Shown here piece after piece: positions 36,039-45,874 of a stretch of 64,000 nt of DNA. The position numbers and the translations under genes were made by a program. Below the pieces are notes generated by a model. That model searched no databases. It was not told the origin of the DNA and worked only from the letters and a program-made list of their open reading frames with translations. Position 1 is the stretch's first letter. Each line of letters begins with the position of its first letter. This stretch comes from Hyphomicrobiales bacterium (GTDB taxonomy: Bacteria > Pseudomonadota > Alphaproteobacteria > Rhizobiales > Rhizobiaceae), in NCBI GenBank assembly GCA_021775415.1, contig JAJFHV010000019.1:62001-126000 (forward strand), in the 5' to 3' direction.

Positions 36039-37516
36039 GCGAACTTACCTCCCTTACTATTGCCCAAGCGCGCGAAAAGCTGAACGCTGGCGAAATAACT
36101 TCAGTTGAACTGACGGAGGCTTATCTTTCGGTAATCGATGCAGCGAATGAAAGCCTCAACACCTATGTGGTGGTGACGGCCGACAAGGCACGCAAGATGG
36201 CGAAAGCCTCGGATGAGCGTCGGGCTGGTGGAACTATTGGCGGGCTGGAGGGTATACCGCTTGGCATCAAGGATTTGTTTGCCACCAGAGGTATTCACAC
36301 CCAGGCGTGTTCGCACATTCTGGATGATTTCAAGCCGGAGTATGAATCCACGGTCACGCAGAATCTTTGGGATGATGGCGCTGTGATGCTCGGTAAACTC
36401 AACATGGACGAATTTGCCATGGGTTCATCCAACGAGACATCTTACTATGGCCCGGTAAAAAATCCCTGGCGCGAACAGGGTTCAAATACAGCGCTGGTGC
36501 CGGGCGGTTCTTCCGGCGGCTCCGCGTCCTCTGTGGCAGCACATCTTTGTGCCGGGGCAACCGCAACCGACACCGGTGGCTCAATCCGTCAACCGGCGGC
36601 GTTTACGGGTACTGTCGGGATCAAGCCAACCTATGGCCGTTGTTCACGTTGGGGAATTGCAGCGTTTGCATCTTCACTGGATCAGGCGGGGCCAATTTCG
36701 CGTGATCTGCGTGATGCGGCAATCATGTTGAAGTCGATGGCAAGCGTTGATGCCAAGGATACAACTTCCGTCGACTTGCCGGTGCCGGATTACGAAGCGA
36801 GCATCGGCAAATCAGTCAAGGGCATGAAAATCGGCATTCCGAAAGAGTACCGGGTTGACGGAATGCCGGAGGAAATCGAGGCGTTATGGCAAAAGGGCAT
36901 TGAGTGGTATCGCGATGCTGGTGCCGAGATTGTCGATATATCATTGCCGCACACGAAATATGCGCTTCCAACCTATTACATTGTGGCACCTGCGGAAGCC
37001 TCATCCAATCTGGCGCGTTATGACGGGGTGCGATACGGGTTGCGTGAAACCGGCAGTGACATCACGGACATGTATGAAAAGACCCGTGCAACCGGATTTG
37101 GTCATGAAGTTCGGCGGCGGATTTTGATTGGCACCTATGTGCTCTCATCGGGTTACTATGATGCCTATTATCTGCGTGCGCAGAAGGTTCGTACTTTGAT
37201 CAAGCGTGATTTCGAGACTGCATTTGCAGACGGTATTGACGCAATCCTGACCCCTGCGACACCATCCTCCGCATTTGCAATTGGTGACGAGGAAATGGCG
37301 GCTGATCCGGTCAAGATGTATTTAAACGACGTTTTCACGGTGACTGTGAATATGGCCGGACTACCGGGGATCTCTGTGCCCGCCGGTCTCGACAACAAGG
37401 GTTTGCCACTTGGTTTGCAGTTAATCGGTAAGCCGTTTGCGGAAGAAGAGTTGTTCCAGGCCTCTCATGTGATTGAACAGGCAGCAGGTAAATTCGAAGC
37501 TGAGAAGTGGTGGTAA
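36035..37516 (+). CDS. gatA: Asp-tRNA(Asn)/Glu-tRNA(Gln) amidotransferase subunit A
   Basis: A 493-residue amidase-signature enzyme that releases ammonia from glutamine for GatB, so that Gln-tRNA (and possibly Asn-tRNA) is formed by transamidation. The catalytic Ser-cisSer-Lys triad is visible: Lys in [14 protein letters not shown], and the serines in [15 protein letters not shown] and [13 protein letters not shown]. The last residues of the gene share TAATG with the next start. gatB is separate, about 2 kb downstream. Confidence 0.97.
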   Translation: MSELTSLTIAQAREKLNAGEITSVELTEAYLSVIDAANESLNTYVVVTADKARKMAKASDERRAGGTIGGLEGIPLGIKDLFATRGIHTQACSHILDDFKPEYESTVTQNLWDDGAVMLGKLNMDEFAMGSSNETSYYGPVKNPWREQGSNTALVPGGSSGGSASSVAAHLCAGATATDTGGSIRQPAAFTGTVGIKPTYGRCSRWGIAAFASSLDQAGPISRDLRDAAIMLKSMASVDAKDTTSVDLPVPDYEASIGKSVKGMKIGIPKEYRVDGMPEEIEALWQKGIEWYRDAGAEIVDISLPHTKYALPTYYIVAPAEASSNLARYDGVRYGLRETGSDITDMYEKTRATGFGHEVRRRILIGTYVLSSGYYDAYYLRAQKVRTLIKRDFETAFADGIDAILTPATPSSAFAIGDEEMAADPVKMYLNDVFTVTVNMAGLPGISVPAGLDNKGLPLGLQLIGKPFAEEELFQASHVIEQAAGKFEAEKWW

Positions 37517-37818
37517 TGGTTGCAAACCTTGAACCAGCCGAGTGCAAGTCAATGTCGGATGTGCGGGCGGAAATAGACCGACTGGACGCTGAGTTGATTG
37601 CGTTGTTCGCCGAACGCGAGAGCTATATCAAGCGCGCTGGTGAGATCAAACAGGTTGAAAAACTGCCGGCAGATATTCCGGTACGGGTTGAAGCGGTAAT
37701 TGCCAATGCGCGCAAACTTGCGGAAGAACAAGGGCTTGATGGTGAGTTTTACGCCCATGTGTGGCGGAAACTGGTGGAGCATTCCATTGCGATGGAAGAT
37801 CGTATTCTTGAGGATTGA
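37516..37818 (+). CDS. Chorismate mutase (AroQ type II fold)
   Basis: A 100-residue all-helical chorismate mutase of the AroQ class: SMSDVRAEIDRLDAELIALFAERESYIKRAGEIKQ gives the first long helix with the conserved Arg and Lys, and FYAHVWRKLVEHSIAMEDRIL the last. It converts chorismate to prephenate; related proteins of this size are isochorismate-pyruvate lyases. The ATG at 37516 shares one base with the gatA stop (TAATG), so it is coupled to gatA. Confidence 0.85.
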   Translation: MVANLEPAECKSMSDVRAEIDRLDAELIALFAERESYIKRAGEIKQVEKLPADIPVRVEAVIANARKLAEEQGLDGEFYAHVWRKLVEHSIAMEDRILED

Positions 37819-37822
37819 TTAA

Positions 37823-39034
37823 ATGAGCATCAGAAATTCTACAGTAGGGCCGCGGACAACCGCAATTCATGCTGGCGGCGAGCCCGATCCCCATACGGGT
37901 GCCTCCGCTCCCAACATCGTTATGTCGTCGACCTATGTGTGTGATGAGCCCGCCGGTTTTTCCGCGCATGATTTGAATGAGGATAGCCCGTTTCTCTATT
38001 CGCGCTGGGCCAATCCGTCAGTGGCGGCTCTGGAAAAGAAGATTGCCGCGATTGAGGGTACAGAGGCATGTCTGTGTCTTGCTTCCGGTATGGCGGCGGT
38101 AACAGCTATATTCCTGACCACGCTGAGTGCAGGGGATCATGTGATCGTTTCAGATGTATCCTATGCGGGTGTGGCGGAACTGGCACGTGATACGCTTCCC
38201 CGCTTTGGCATTGAAGTCTCAATTGTCACCATGAGCGATCTTGATGCAGTAGCTGGCGCAATCAAGCCGAACACGAAGCTCATTCACACGGAAACGCCGG
38301 TCAATCCGATTATGAGACTGACTGACCTGAAAGCGGTTTGTGATCTGGCAAAACAGGCCGGTGCGAAGGTCTCGTGCGATTCAACTTTTGCGTCTCCAAT
38401 TGCCACAAGGTGCGCGGATCTTGGGGTTGATTACGTGATGCACTCGGTCACCAAATACATTGGCGGGCATGGCGATGCTGTCGGTGGAGCCGTTGCTGGC
38501 ACAACCGAAAATATCAGGACGCTTACTCTGGAGGCTGGTATTCACCACGGTGGGGTGATGTCGCCCTTTAATGCATGGTTGATCGCGCGTGGCGCTTCCA
38601 CGCTGCCGTTGCGGATGAAGGCGCATGAAGAAACCGCACTTCAGGTTGCGCAGTTTCTGGAAACTCATCCCAAGGTTACAAAGGTTCTGTATCCGGGCCT
38701 TGAAAGTCATCCACAACACGACCTAGCAAAGCGTCAGATGCAGAATTTTTCCGGCATGATGTCCTTTCAGGTGGGGTCGGAATCAGATGGTGACCGGATC
38801 GCTGCCCGCATGGCCAAGGACCTTGAAATCATCCATTACGCGGTCTCGCTCGGGCACCACCGTAGTCTTGTATTCTGGATGCCAACCGAAGGTTTGATGG
38901 AATCGTCCTTCCACCTGGAAGGAAAACAGCTTGAAAGCTATCGCGACTATGCCGGAGACGGTATTTTCCGCCTTTCAGTTGGCCTTGAAGATGCAGAAGA
39001 TTTGAACCGTGATCTGGACCGGGTATTGGGTTAG
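37823..39034 (+). CDS. Trans-sulfuration family PLP enzyme (cystathionine/methionine gamma-lyase type)
   Basis: A 403-residue Cys/Met metabolism PLP enzyme. The fold markers are SPFLYSRWANPSVAALEKKIAAIEG, ASGMAAVTAIFLT, the PLP Asp/Ser in VSCDSTFASPI, and the PLP lysine in MHSVTKYIGGHGDAVGG. It cannot be told from sequence whether it acts as gamma-lyase, gamma-synthase or O-acetylhomoserine sulfhydrylase. It lies 4 bp after the chorismate mutase stop and probably shares its transcript. The stop overlaps the convergent membrane gene by 4 bp. Confidence 0.88.
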   Translation: MSIRNSTVGPRTTAIHAGGEPDPHTGASAPNIVMSSTYVCDEPAGFSAHDLNEDSPFLYSRWANPSVAALEKKIAAIEGTEACLCLASGMAAVTAIFLTTLSAGDHVIVSDVSYAGVAELARDTLPRFGIEVSIVTMSDLDAVAGAIKPNTKLIHTETPVNPIMRLTDLKAVCDLAKQAGAKVSCDSTFASPIATRCADLGVDYVMHSVTKYIGGHGDAVGGAVAGTTENIRTLTLEAGIHHGGVMSPFNAWLIARGASTLPLRMKAHEETALQVAQFLETHPKVTKVLYPGLESHPQHDLAKRQMQNFSGMMSFQVGSESDGDRIAARMAKDLEIIHYAVSLGHHRSLVFWMPTEGLMESSFHLEGKQLESYRDYAGDGIFRLSVGLEDAEDLNRDLDRVLG

Positions 39035-39414
39035 GTCTCGGCCCTGGTTCTTTTCCGTAAGGCCAGAACAATCAGTACCCAGCCCAGAACACCCTTTGCA
39101 TGTTTTGAGAATGTAGCGTCTTCGGTAAATGTTAAAAACTGGAAGATTTCGACTGGACCGGGCGGCTTTCGAATAACGCTTTGAACCGGAAGACCTTCAA
39201 ATATCAGCATGTAGTAGGTGTAGTAGAATTGCGGTGACAGGGACACGAAGAGCCCGAGAAAAACGATTGCCAGACCGACGCCTACCGATTTGGAATATCT
39301 GCTGGAGACCTTTAAAAACAAGCCAATGGTAATGAATGCCATAGCCGTTGAAAGCAGGATGAGACCTGTGCGGCCAAGTAGCGTGAGGGTATAAAAAGAA
39401 TCGCCTTCATACAT
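39031..39414 (-). CDS. Hypothetical three-TM membrane protein
   Basis: A 127-residue protein with hydrophobic helices at about 12-34, 43-60 and 108-121 and a short loop (QFYYTYYMLIFEGLPVQSV) with aromatic residues. The family is not recognised. It sits alone on the minus strand between the PLP enzyme and gatB, and so interrupts an otherwise forward gat region. Its 3-prime end overlaps the PLP gene by 4 bp. Confidence 0.6.
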   Translation of the reverse strand: MYEGDSFYTLTLLGRTGLILLSTAMAFITIGLFLKVSSRYSKSVGVGLAIVFLGLFVSLSPQFYYTYYMLIFEGLPVQSVIRKPPGPVEIFQFLTFTEDATFSKHAKGVLGWVLIVLALRKRTRAET

Positions 39415-39532
39415 GATGGAAATTGGCCTAGACAGAAGATCAACTGAATGGCATCTAGCATATCTTTCGTGTTACTTCACAATCCCGTTGTTGGGCCATT
39501 TGTAGGCACATGGACAAGCAGGCAGACACTTA

Positions 39533-41035
39533 ATGACTGAACTTATCGACACAAGAACCCCTGAACCGAAACGCTTTATCGCTGGCGCGAGTGATGACTG
39601 GGAAGTCATCATCGGGCTTGAAGTGCATGCGCAGGTAACCTCGAAATCGAAGCTATTCTCTGGCGCCTCGACCGAGTTTGGTGCGGAGCCGAATGCCAAT
39701 GTCTCGCTGGTTGATGCGGCGATGCCCGGCATGTTGCCGGTAATCAATGAGGAGTGCGTTGCTCAGGCAGTGCGCACCGGCTTAGGACTTAACGCGCAGA
39801 TTAATCTACGCTCGGTGTTTGATCGTAAAAACTACTTCTATCCGGATCTGCCACAGGGCTACCAGATTTCTCAGTTCAAGGACCCGATTGTCGGCGAAGG
39901 GGTGGTGACGGTTTCAGTCGGGCCGGACAAGCAGGGTAACTTCGAGGACATCGAAGTTGGTGTTGAGCGTCTTCACCTGGAGCAGGACGCCGGTAAATCC
40001 ATCCACGACCAGCATCCGACCATGAGTTTCGTGGATTTGAACCGCACCGGTGTGGCGCTGATGGAGATTGTATCAAAGCCGGATATCCGTTCATCGGATG
40101 AAGCGAAGGCCTATATCACCAAACTTCGGACAATCCTTAGATATCTCGGTACTTGCGATGGCAACATGGATGAGGGATCGCTTCGGGCTGATGTCAATGT
40201 TTCCGTACGCAAGCCGGGCGGAGATTTCGGCACGCGTTGCGAAATCAAGAATGTAAATTCGATCCGGTTTGTCGGGCAATCAATTGAATATGAAGCGCGG
40301 CGCCAGATTGCGATCCTTGAGGATGGTGGCACGATTGATCAGGAAACCCGCCTGTTTGATCCGGCCAAGGGTGAGACCCGCTCCATGCGCTCCAAGGAAG
40401 ATGCGCATGATTACCGCTATTTTCCTGATCCTGATTTGCTGCCGCTGGCATTCAGCCAGGCCTATGTAGATAGCTTGAAGAGCGATTTACCGGAATTGCC
40501 GGATGCCAAACGCTCCCGGTTCATCGACGAGATGGGATTGTCAGCCTATGACGCTTCAATCCTTGTGTCTGAGAAGGCAGCAGCTGATTATTTCGAGCAG
40601 GTGGCGGAAGGCCGGGATGGTAAAACTGCCGCAAACTGGGTAATAAATAACTTACTAGGTAAGTTGAACGAAGCCGGGCAAGACGTTGAAAATACATCAA
40701 TTTCTCCAATTCAGATTGGTTCGATTATTGATTTGATCAAGGAAGGCACAATCTCTGGTGCAATCGCCAAGGAGTTGTTTGAGATTGTTTGGGAAGAAGG
40801 TGGAGATCCTGCTGAAATCGTGGAAGCCCGCGGTATGAAACAGGTGACCGACACCGGTGCGATTGAAAGCGCTGTGGATGAAGTGATCGCCGCCAATCCT
40901 GAAAAAGTTGACCAGGCGAAGGAAAAACCAGCCCTTGCAGGTTGGTTTGTCGGTCAGGTTATGAAGTCGACTGGTGGCAAGGCTAATCCTCAGTCGGTAC
41001 AGGCACTGGTGAAGCAAAAGCTTGGGATCGAATGA
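39533..41035 (+). CDS. gatB: Asp-tRNA(Asn)/Glu-tRNA(Gln) amidotransferase subunit B
   Basis: A 500-residue subunit that binds misacylated tRNA, phosphorylates the acyl group and transfers ammonia. It has [39 protein letters not shown], the HLEQDAGKS motif, [33 protein letters not shown] and the C-terminal YqeY/tail domain ending [11 protein letters not shown]. It completes gatCAB. It is expressed from its own region, about 120 bp after the minus-strand membrane gene. Confidence 0.97.
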   Translation: MTELIDTRTPEPKRFIAGASDDWEVIIGLEVHAQVTSKSKLFSGASTEFGAEPNANVSLVDAAMPGMLPVINEECVAQAVRTGLGLNAQINLRSVFDRKNYFYPDLPQGYQISQFKDPIVGEGVVTVSVGPDKQGNFEDIEVGVERLHLEQDAGKSIHDQHPTMSFVDLNRTGVALMEIVSKPDIRSSDEAKAYITKLRTILRYLGTCDGNMDEGSLRADVNVSVRKPGGDFGTRCEIKNVNSIRFVGQSIEYEARRQIAILEDGGTIDQETRLFDPAKGETRSMRSKEDAHDYRYFPDPDLLPLAFSQAYVDSLKSDLPELPDAKRSRFIDEMGLSAYDASILVSEKAAADYFEQVAEGRDGKTAANWVINNLLGKLNEAGQDVENTSISPIQIGSIIDLIKEGTISGAIAKELFEIVWEEGGDPAEIVEARGMKQVTDTGAIESAVDEVIAANPEKVDQAKEKPALAGWFVGQVMKSTGGKANPQSVQALVKQKLGIE

Positions 41036-41040
41036 ACCAG

Positions 41041-41115
41041 TCCTCACCCTGAGCTTGTCGAAGGGCGAGGGCGAGGTGCATTGATCCTTATTCTTCGACA
41101 GGCTCAGAATGAGGA
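41041..41115. repeat. REP-like inverted repeat
   Basis: Imperfect 23-bp inverted repeat. The left arm has CTGAGCTTGTCGAAG (41049-41063) and the right arm CTTCGACAGGCTCAG (41093-41107), each flanked by CCTCA or TGAGG. The hairpin starts 6 bp past the gatB stop. Repeats with the core CTTCGACAAGCTCAGG are widespread intergenic palindromes. It could act as a terminator or mRNA-stability element. Confidence 0.7.
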
Positions 41116-41124
41116 TTAGATAGA

Positions 41125-41625
41125 ATGATCTGGGTTCGCACCGCCACCCGCAATGATCTGCCGGCAATCCGGAAAATTCTGGTTGAAACCTGGCATGCCA
41201 CTTATGACGAAATCTACGGGGTTGAGCGGGTCAACGAGATTTGCGGCGACTGGCATTCCCTTGAAGCACTTGAGGAAAATCTTGAACGTCCGCACTCCGA
41301 GTTTTTGGTGGCGGATGATGGTAACGCACCATGCGGGATGGCCTATGCCAGCCAGTCAGAAAAGACGATAAATCTGCACCAACTCTATGTGCTGCCTGAG
41401 TTTCATGGGCAGCGCGCTGGACTTCAACTGCTTGTTGAAATCGAAAATTCGTTCATGGATTGCAATGAAATTGCACTCGAAGTTGAAGAAAACAACAAAA
41501 GAGCTGTGGATTTTTACACTGTCTACGGGTTTCAGGATGCGGGTAAAACAACCAACTGCGGCAAGGATGGCTCAGGGATTCCGGCACTGATCTTGAAAAA
41601 GCAGATTGTCTACGCCGAAGACTGA
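41125..41625 (+). CDS. GNAT family N-acetyltransferase
   Basis: A 166-residue single-domain acetyltransferase. It begins MIWVRTATRNDLPAIRKILVETWHATY, a typical first beta-alpha unit. The acetyl-CoA loop is LYVLPEFHGQRAGLQLL (Q-R-A-G-L), and LEVEENNKRAVDFYTVYGFQDAG is the conserved C-terminal part. The substrate is unknown. It starts directly after the REP-like element behind gatB. Confidence 0.85.
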   Translation: MIWVRTATRNDLPAIRKILVETWHATYDEIYGVERVNEICGDWHSLEALEENLERPHSEFLVADDGNAPCGMAYASQSEKTINLHQLYVLPEFHGQRAGLQLLVEIENSFMDCNEIALEVEENNKRAVDFYTVYGFQDAGKTTNCGKDGSGIPALILKKQIVYAED

Positions 41626-41647
41626 TTTTTAATACTTGGCGTAATTC

Positions 41648-41676
41648 ACTTTCACACAAGCGAGTTTTGTGAAAGT
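41648..41676. repeat. Inverted repeat upstream of glutamate dehydrogenase
   Basis: Twelve-base arms ACTTTCACACAA and TTTTGTGAAAGT (one mismatch) around a 5-base loop. It lies 22 bp past the GNAT stop and 29 bp before the dehydrogenase ATG. No T-run follows, so an operator or leader hairpin is as likely as a terminator. Confidence 0.5.
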
Positions 41677-41705
41677 CTGTTGCTTTAGCTCAGAGGAGGC
41701 AGCAA

Positions 41706-43136
41706 ATGGGGAACACATCATCCAAGGAACCGGGTTTTCGTGAAAGCGTAAACTTGATGTTCGACCGTGCCGTTCGGCACATGAATCTATCAGAGGGGTT
41801 GGTTGAAAAAATCAAAGTGGCAAATTCCACTTACACGGTTCGATTTGGCGTGAAGTTGCGCGGAGATATACGGACTTTCACCGGCTATCGCTCGGTTCAT
41901 TCGGAACATTCGGAGCCTGTGAAAGGTGGGATTCGCTATGCGCTCAGTGTCAACCAGAATGAAGTCGAGGCGCTGGCTGCACTGATGACCTATAAATGTG
42001 CACTGGTGGAAGTTCCCTTCGGTGGTTCAAAAGGCGGTCTTTGTATCGATCCGCGAGAATGGGACCAGGATGAACTGGAGCGTATTACGCGGCGATTTGC
42101 CTTTGAACTGATCAAGCGGGACTTGATCAATCCATCTCAAAATGTACCGGCACCAGACATGGGTACCGGTGAACAGGAAATGGCGTGGATTGCAGACCAG
42201 TATCACCGCATGAACACAACCGACATTGATGCGCGTGCCTGTGTCACCGGCAAGCCGCTCAACGCTGGTGGTATCCGTGGCCGGGTGGAAGCTACCGGGC
42301 GAGGCGTACAATATGCTATCCGGGACTTTTTCAGGCACCCGGATGATCTGGAAGTTGCTGGCCTGTCCAAAGGAATGGCTGGCAAACGGGTCATTGTTCA
42401 AGGATTGGGCAATGTGGGATATCACGCAGCCAAGTTCATGCAGGAAGAAGATGAATGCCTGATCACGGCAGTGATTGAACGCGATGGTGCAATCATCAAT
42501 GAAAAAGGCCTCGATGTTGAAACGCTGTTCGCCCACATCAAGGAACATGGGGGTGTCGCGAAATACCCGCACGGTAAATACGAGAAGGATGGTTCAAAAG
42601 TACTGGAAATGGAATGCGATATTCTAATTCCGGCGGCGCTTGAAAGTGTGATCAACCTTGAAAATGCCGACCGGATCAAGACCAAGCTGATATGTGAAGC
42701 TGCAAATGGCCCGATCACTGCTGGTGGCAATGAAATCCTGCGCGACAAGGGAGTTGTTATCATTCCAGACATGTTTGCGAATGCGGGTGGTGTGACGGTG
42801 TCTTACTTCGAGTGGGTGAAGAACCTTTCGCATATCCGTTTTGGACGCATGCAGAGACGGCAGGAAGAGGCGCGCCAGGAAATGGTGATTGAAGCGCTGG
42901 AAAAAATGACAGGCAAGTCGTTTCCAAATGAGTTGCGTGGGGCATTTGTCAGCGGTGCTGACGAATTGACGCTGGTCCGCTCCGGTCTCGATGACACCAT
43001 GCGCGGTGCCTATGCGGATATGCGGCAGCTATGGCTTGACAAACGCAAAGACGACAAGGAGATGGATCTACGCACAGCGGCGTTCATGATCTCTATTCAG
43101 CGTGTTGCGGACAGTTATCGGGCTCTGGGACTATAG
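41706..43136 (+). CDS. Glu/Leu/Phe/Val dehydrogenase (glutamate dehydrogenase)
   Basis: A 476-residue amino-acid dehydrogenase. The glutamate-binding lysines are in KGGIRYAL and TYKCALVEVPFGGSKGGL. The catalytic Asp lies in VPAPDMGTGEQEMAWIAD, and the NAD-binding glycine loop in VIVQGLGNVGYHAAKF. ICEAANGPITAGGNEIL and MFANAGGVTVSYFEWVKN complete the family. It is probably NAD-dependent glutamate dehydrogenase, linking 2-oxoglutarate and glutamate. Its strong ribosome binding site (GAGGAGG) predicts high expression. A 29-bp inverted repeat lies in its leader. Confidence 0.92.
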   Translation: MGNTSSKEPGFRESVNLMFDRAVRHMNLSEGLVEKIKVANSTYTVRFGVKLRGDIRTFTGYRSVHSEHSEPVKGGIRYALSVNQNEVEALAALMTYKCALVEVPFGGSKGGLCIDPREWDQDELERITRRFAFELIKRDLINPSQNVPAPDMGTGEQEMAWIADQYHRMNTTDIDARACVTGKPLNAGGIRGRVEATGRGVQYAIRDFFRHPDDLEVAGLSKGMAGKRVIVQGLGNVGYHAAKFMQEEDECLITAVIERDGAIINEKGLDVETLFAHIKEHGGVAKYPHGKYEKDGSKVLEMECDILIPAALESVINLENADRIKTKLICEAANGPITAGGNEILRDKGVVIIPDMFANAGGVTVSYFEWVKNLSHIRFGRMQRRQEEARQEMVIEALEKMTGKSFPNELRGAFVSGADELTLVRSGLDDTMRGAYADMRQLWLDKRKDDKEMDLRTAAFMISIQRVADSYRALGL

Positions 43137-43230
43137 CGAGGTTTCCTTTTCCAGGAACATATATTGTTGGCGGTCAGTAGTCGGCAACAATCTGGTTGTG
43201 AAGGGTTTATCCAATCAATAGGGTTTGCTG

Positions 43231-44127
43231 ATGAACCCTGATCGACCACTTCTTGGTATCATGTTGATGCTGAGCTTTTGCGCCATTATCCCGCTGGGTG
43301 ACGCGATAGCCAAATTGCTTGGAGGGATAATTCCCTTGATGCAGTTGGTGATTGTGCGATTCGGTATGCAGGCTGTACTTTTATTGCCCGTAATCTGGAT
43401 TGCAGGCGGATCATTTTTGATGCCGCGCTGGGTGTTCAAGCTATCGATTATCCGGTCTGTCTTGCACGTACTCGGCGTCGGCGGGATGTTCCTTTCTCTC
43501 CAATATCTTCCGCTGGCTGATGCGGTTGCGATTGCATTTGTGATGCCATTCATCATGCTCATTTTGGGAAAATATGTGCTTGATGAAGAAGTAGGAATGA
43601 GGCGGTTGGCTGCCTGCGCCGTCGGATTTTTGGGAACCATGTTGGTAATTCAGCCGAGCTTTGCGGAGGTTGGGTTGCCCGCCCTGATACCGCTGTTTGT
43701 TGCGTTTGTCTTTTCGCTGTTCATGCTTGTCACACGCCAAATCGCCAAGCACTGTGATCCGATTGGCCTGCAATGCCTGAGTGGGGGGATATCAGTGGCG
43801 ATAATGACGTTGATCTACGTCGTTATAAGGATTTTTGATGTTCCAGGTGTCTACTTCGTGATGCCCGACTACAATTCAGGCTGGTTGCTTGTTGGTTTGG
43901 GCGTTGTTGGCTCGTTTGCTCATTTGTTGATGACATGGTCATTGAGGCTAGCGCCTTCTGCCACACTTGCGCCGATGCAGTATCTGGAAATTCCAGTTGC
44001 AACTTTGTTGGGTTGGCTGATTTTTGAAGATCTTCCAAATGACCTGGCCGCACTTGGAATCGTGATTACGATTATGGCGGGACTGTACGTTGTGCTTCGG
44101 GAACGTTCTGTTGCGCTTTCGGGCTAA
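43231..44127 (+). CDS. EamA-family (DMT) transporter
   Basis: A 298-residue permease with ten hydrophobic helices in two EamA repeats. The first ends near VGFLGTMLVIQPSF and the second contains GSFAHLLMTWSLRLAPSATLAPMQYLEIPVATLLGWLIFEDLP, the typical EamA signature. It probably exports a small metabolite; none can be named. The ATG at 43231 is preferred over the TTG at 43225. It stands alone between gdh and the NDUFA12 gene. Confidence 0.85.
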   Translation: MNPDRPLLGIMLMLSFCAIIPLGDAIAKLLGGIIPLMQLVIVRFGMQAVLLLPVIWIAGGSFLMPRWVFKLSIIRSVLHVLGVGGMFLSLQYLPLADAVAIAFVMPFIMLILGKYVLDEEVGMRRLAACAVGFLGTMLVIQPSFAEVGLPALIPLFVAFVFSLFMLVTRQIAKHCDPIGLQCLSGGISVAIMTLIYVVIRIFDVPGVYFVMPDYNSGWLLVGLGVVGSFAHLLMTWSLRLAPSATLAPMQYLEIPVATLLGWLIFEDLPNDLAALGIVITIMAGLYVVLRERSVALSG

Positions 44128-44258
44128 TTGACTGCTTCTCCCGAAGACAACCGAATGCAAAAGTTGCGAACGTTCAATTGAGTATTTGGCCTTGTGTTCA
44201 TCTGATCATCGCGGCATAAACTGGTTCAAGTCGATTGCTCGTTGATGGTGGAAATTGC

Positions 44259-44633
44259 ATGTTGCTCTTCAAACAAATCTTTACCTGGTGGAATGGCTCG
44301 ACCTGGAACACGCGGTTCCATATCTGGCGCAACGCCAAAAAAATTGGTGAGGATGAAACCGGCAACAGCTATTTCGAACATCGAGATGGCAGACGGTACG
44401 TACAATATGCGGACCAGGCTGAGGCAAGCGCCATACCGCCAGGCTGGCATGGTTGGATGCATTACCGCGTGGATACACCACCGACAGAGGAAAATTATCA
44501 GGCACATGAGTGGCAGAAGCCGCATAAGCCAAACATGACCGGCACGGCTGGCGCGTATTTTCCAAAAGGTTCACTTTCCAGTGCAGAAGAGCGGCCCCGG
44601 GTGACCGGGGACTACGACGCCTGGACTCCCTGA
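44259..44633 (+). CDS. NADH:ubiquinone oxidoreductase subunit NDUFA12
   Basis: A 124-residue accessory subunit of complex I, the bacterial counterpart of mitochondrial NDUFA12/B17.2, found in alphaproteobacteria. Motifs are TWWNGSTWNTRFHIWRNAKKIGEDETGNSYFEHR, RRYVQYADQAEASAIPPGWHGWMHYRVDTPP and HKPNMTGTAGAYFPKGSL. The frame is open from 44235, but the conserved N terminus is MLLFKQIFTWWNG. The core nuo genes are not in the window. Confidence 0.93.
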   Translation: MLLFKQIFTWWNGSTWNTRFHIWRNAKKIGEDETGNSYFEHRDGRRYVQYADQAEASAIPPGWHGWMHYRVDTPPTEENYQAHEWQKPHKPNMTGTAGAYFPKGSLSSAEERPRVTGDYDAWTP

Positions 44634-44647
44634 CAACTGGATCATTG

Positions 44648-45367
44648 ATGGAACTTGGAACAGCGAAGATCGGTGAGGGTCTTCGTGTTTATGCGATCGG
44701 TGACATCCACGGCTGTTTGAGGGAACTTCAAAGCCTGCTTGAGATCATCGATAATGATTTGGCTCTATACCCGATTGATCACCACAAGCTGATATTTCTG
44801 GGCGATTATGTCGATCGCGGACCAGCCGCACAGGAGGTCCTGGAACTGCTGATTGCGCTCAATAACAGTGATCGCGATACTGTCATCTTGAAGGGGAATC
44901 ATGAGGACTGGCTAACGGGCTTTCTCAAAGACCCGGAGCTTACCGGCACCGGCTACATGCGTTGGGGTGGTATTCAAACGCTTGCATCCTACGGGGTTGA
45001 GGCAGAACCTGGAATTTCCTTCACAGACATTGCCAGACGGGCTCGAAAAGCTATTCCCAGAACCCATTGGGTTTTCATGAGAGGACTGCCACTTAGCTAC
45101 ACTCAGGACGACTATTTGTTTGTTCATGCCGGTATTCGCCCCGGAGTCGCCATGGCAAGCCAGATGGAACATGATTTGATGTGGATTCGTGATGATTTTC
45201 TTTGTCACTCGGCTCCGTTTGAGAAAGTGGTTGTGCATGGCCATACTCCGATTGACGTTCCGGAGGTGTGCAATAACCGGATTAATATCGATACGAGATG
45301 TTTTGACAGTGGCATGCTTACAGCGCTTGTGCTTGAAGGTTCGCAACACAGAATGTTGAGGACTTAA
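44648..45367 (+). CDS. Metallophosphoesterase (serine/threonine protein phosphatase family)
   Basis: A 239-residue calcineurin-like phosphoesterase. The dinuclear metal motifs are all there: YAIGDIHGCLRELQ (GDxHG), FLGDYVDRGP (GDxVDRG), ILKGNHEDW (GNHE), and the later histidines in LFVHAGIRPG and VVHGHTPID. It resembles PP1/lambda-phosphatase-type bacterial enzymes and could act on phosphoproteins or Ap4A. It starts 14 bp after NDUFA12 and may be co-transcribed. Confidence 0.9.
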   Translation: MELGTAKIGEGLRVYAIGDIHGCLRELQSLLEIIDNDLALYPIDHHKLIFLGDYVDRGPAAQEVLELLIALNNSDRDTVILKGNHEDWLTGFLKDPELTGTGYMRWGGIQTLASYGVEAEPGISFTDIARRARKAIPRTHWVFMRGLPLSYTQDDYLFVHAGIRPGVAMASQMEHDLMWIRDDFLCHSAPFEKVVVHGHTPIDVPEVCNNRINIDTRCFDSGMLTALVLEGSQHRMLRT

Positions 45368-45457
45368 ATTGAGATGCCGCACGCCTTTCCCGCGCCTACT
45401 TCCCATGCTATCGACTTGTTTTACACGAGGTAAGTGAGTCTGGATGCAGCAAGCCGG

Positions 45458-45874
45458 ATGAATAGAGAATTTCTTCAATTGAGAGTGATGGCGCTTTTTG
45501 CTGCTTTCATGCTGGTGGTGTTTGCCGCCGCGCCGGCCCACGCCGAGCGTATTGCAAATCGTGTTGCCGTGTTTTCCGGGATCGACAAGATTACAGGCCG
45601 TATTATCACGTTCGATGTTTATATCGACGAGACGGTCCAGTTTGGGGCACTTCAGGTTACTCCGCGGGTTTGCTACACCCGGCCTGTTACAGAGACGCCG
45701 AAAACGACCAGTTTTCTGGAAGTCGATGAAATCACCCTGGATCGCAAGATCAGGCGGATCTTTTCAGGCTGGATGTTTGCCGACAGCCCGGGTCTGAATG
45801 CGATTGAACACCCGGTTTATGATATCTGGCTGAAAAACTGTAAAATGGATTCTGAGGTTGCACCACCTTCCTGA
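45458..45874 (+). CDS. DUF2155 secreted protein
   Basis: A 138-residue periplasmic protein with a signal peptide ([22 protein letters not shown]). The conserved DUF2155 body follows: [41 protein letters not shown]...[27 protein letters not shown]. The two cysteines probably form a disulfide. Function is unknown. Its last 58 bp overlap the convergent aat gene, the usual neighbour in rhizobia. A GTG at 45434 is an alternative start. Confidence 0.85.
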   Translation: MNREFLQLRVMALFAAFMLVVFAAAPAHAERIANRVAVFSGIDKITGRIITFDVYIDETVQFGALQVTPRVCYTRPVTETPKTTSFLEVDEITLDRKIRRIFSGWMFADSPGLNAIEHPVYDIWLKNCKMDSEVAPPS

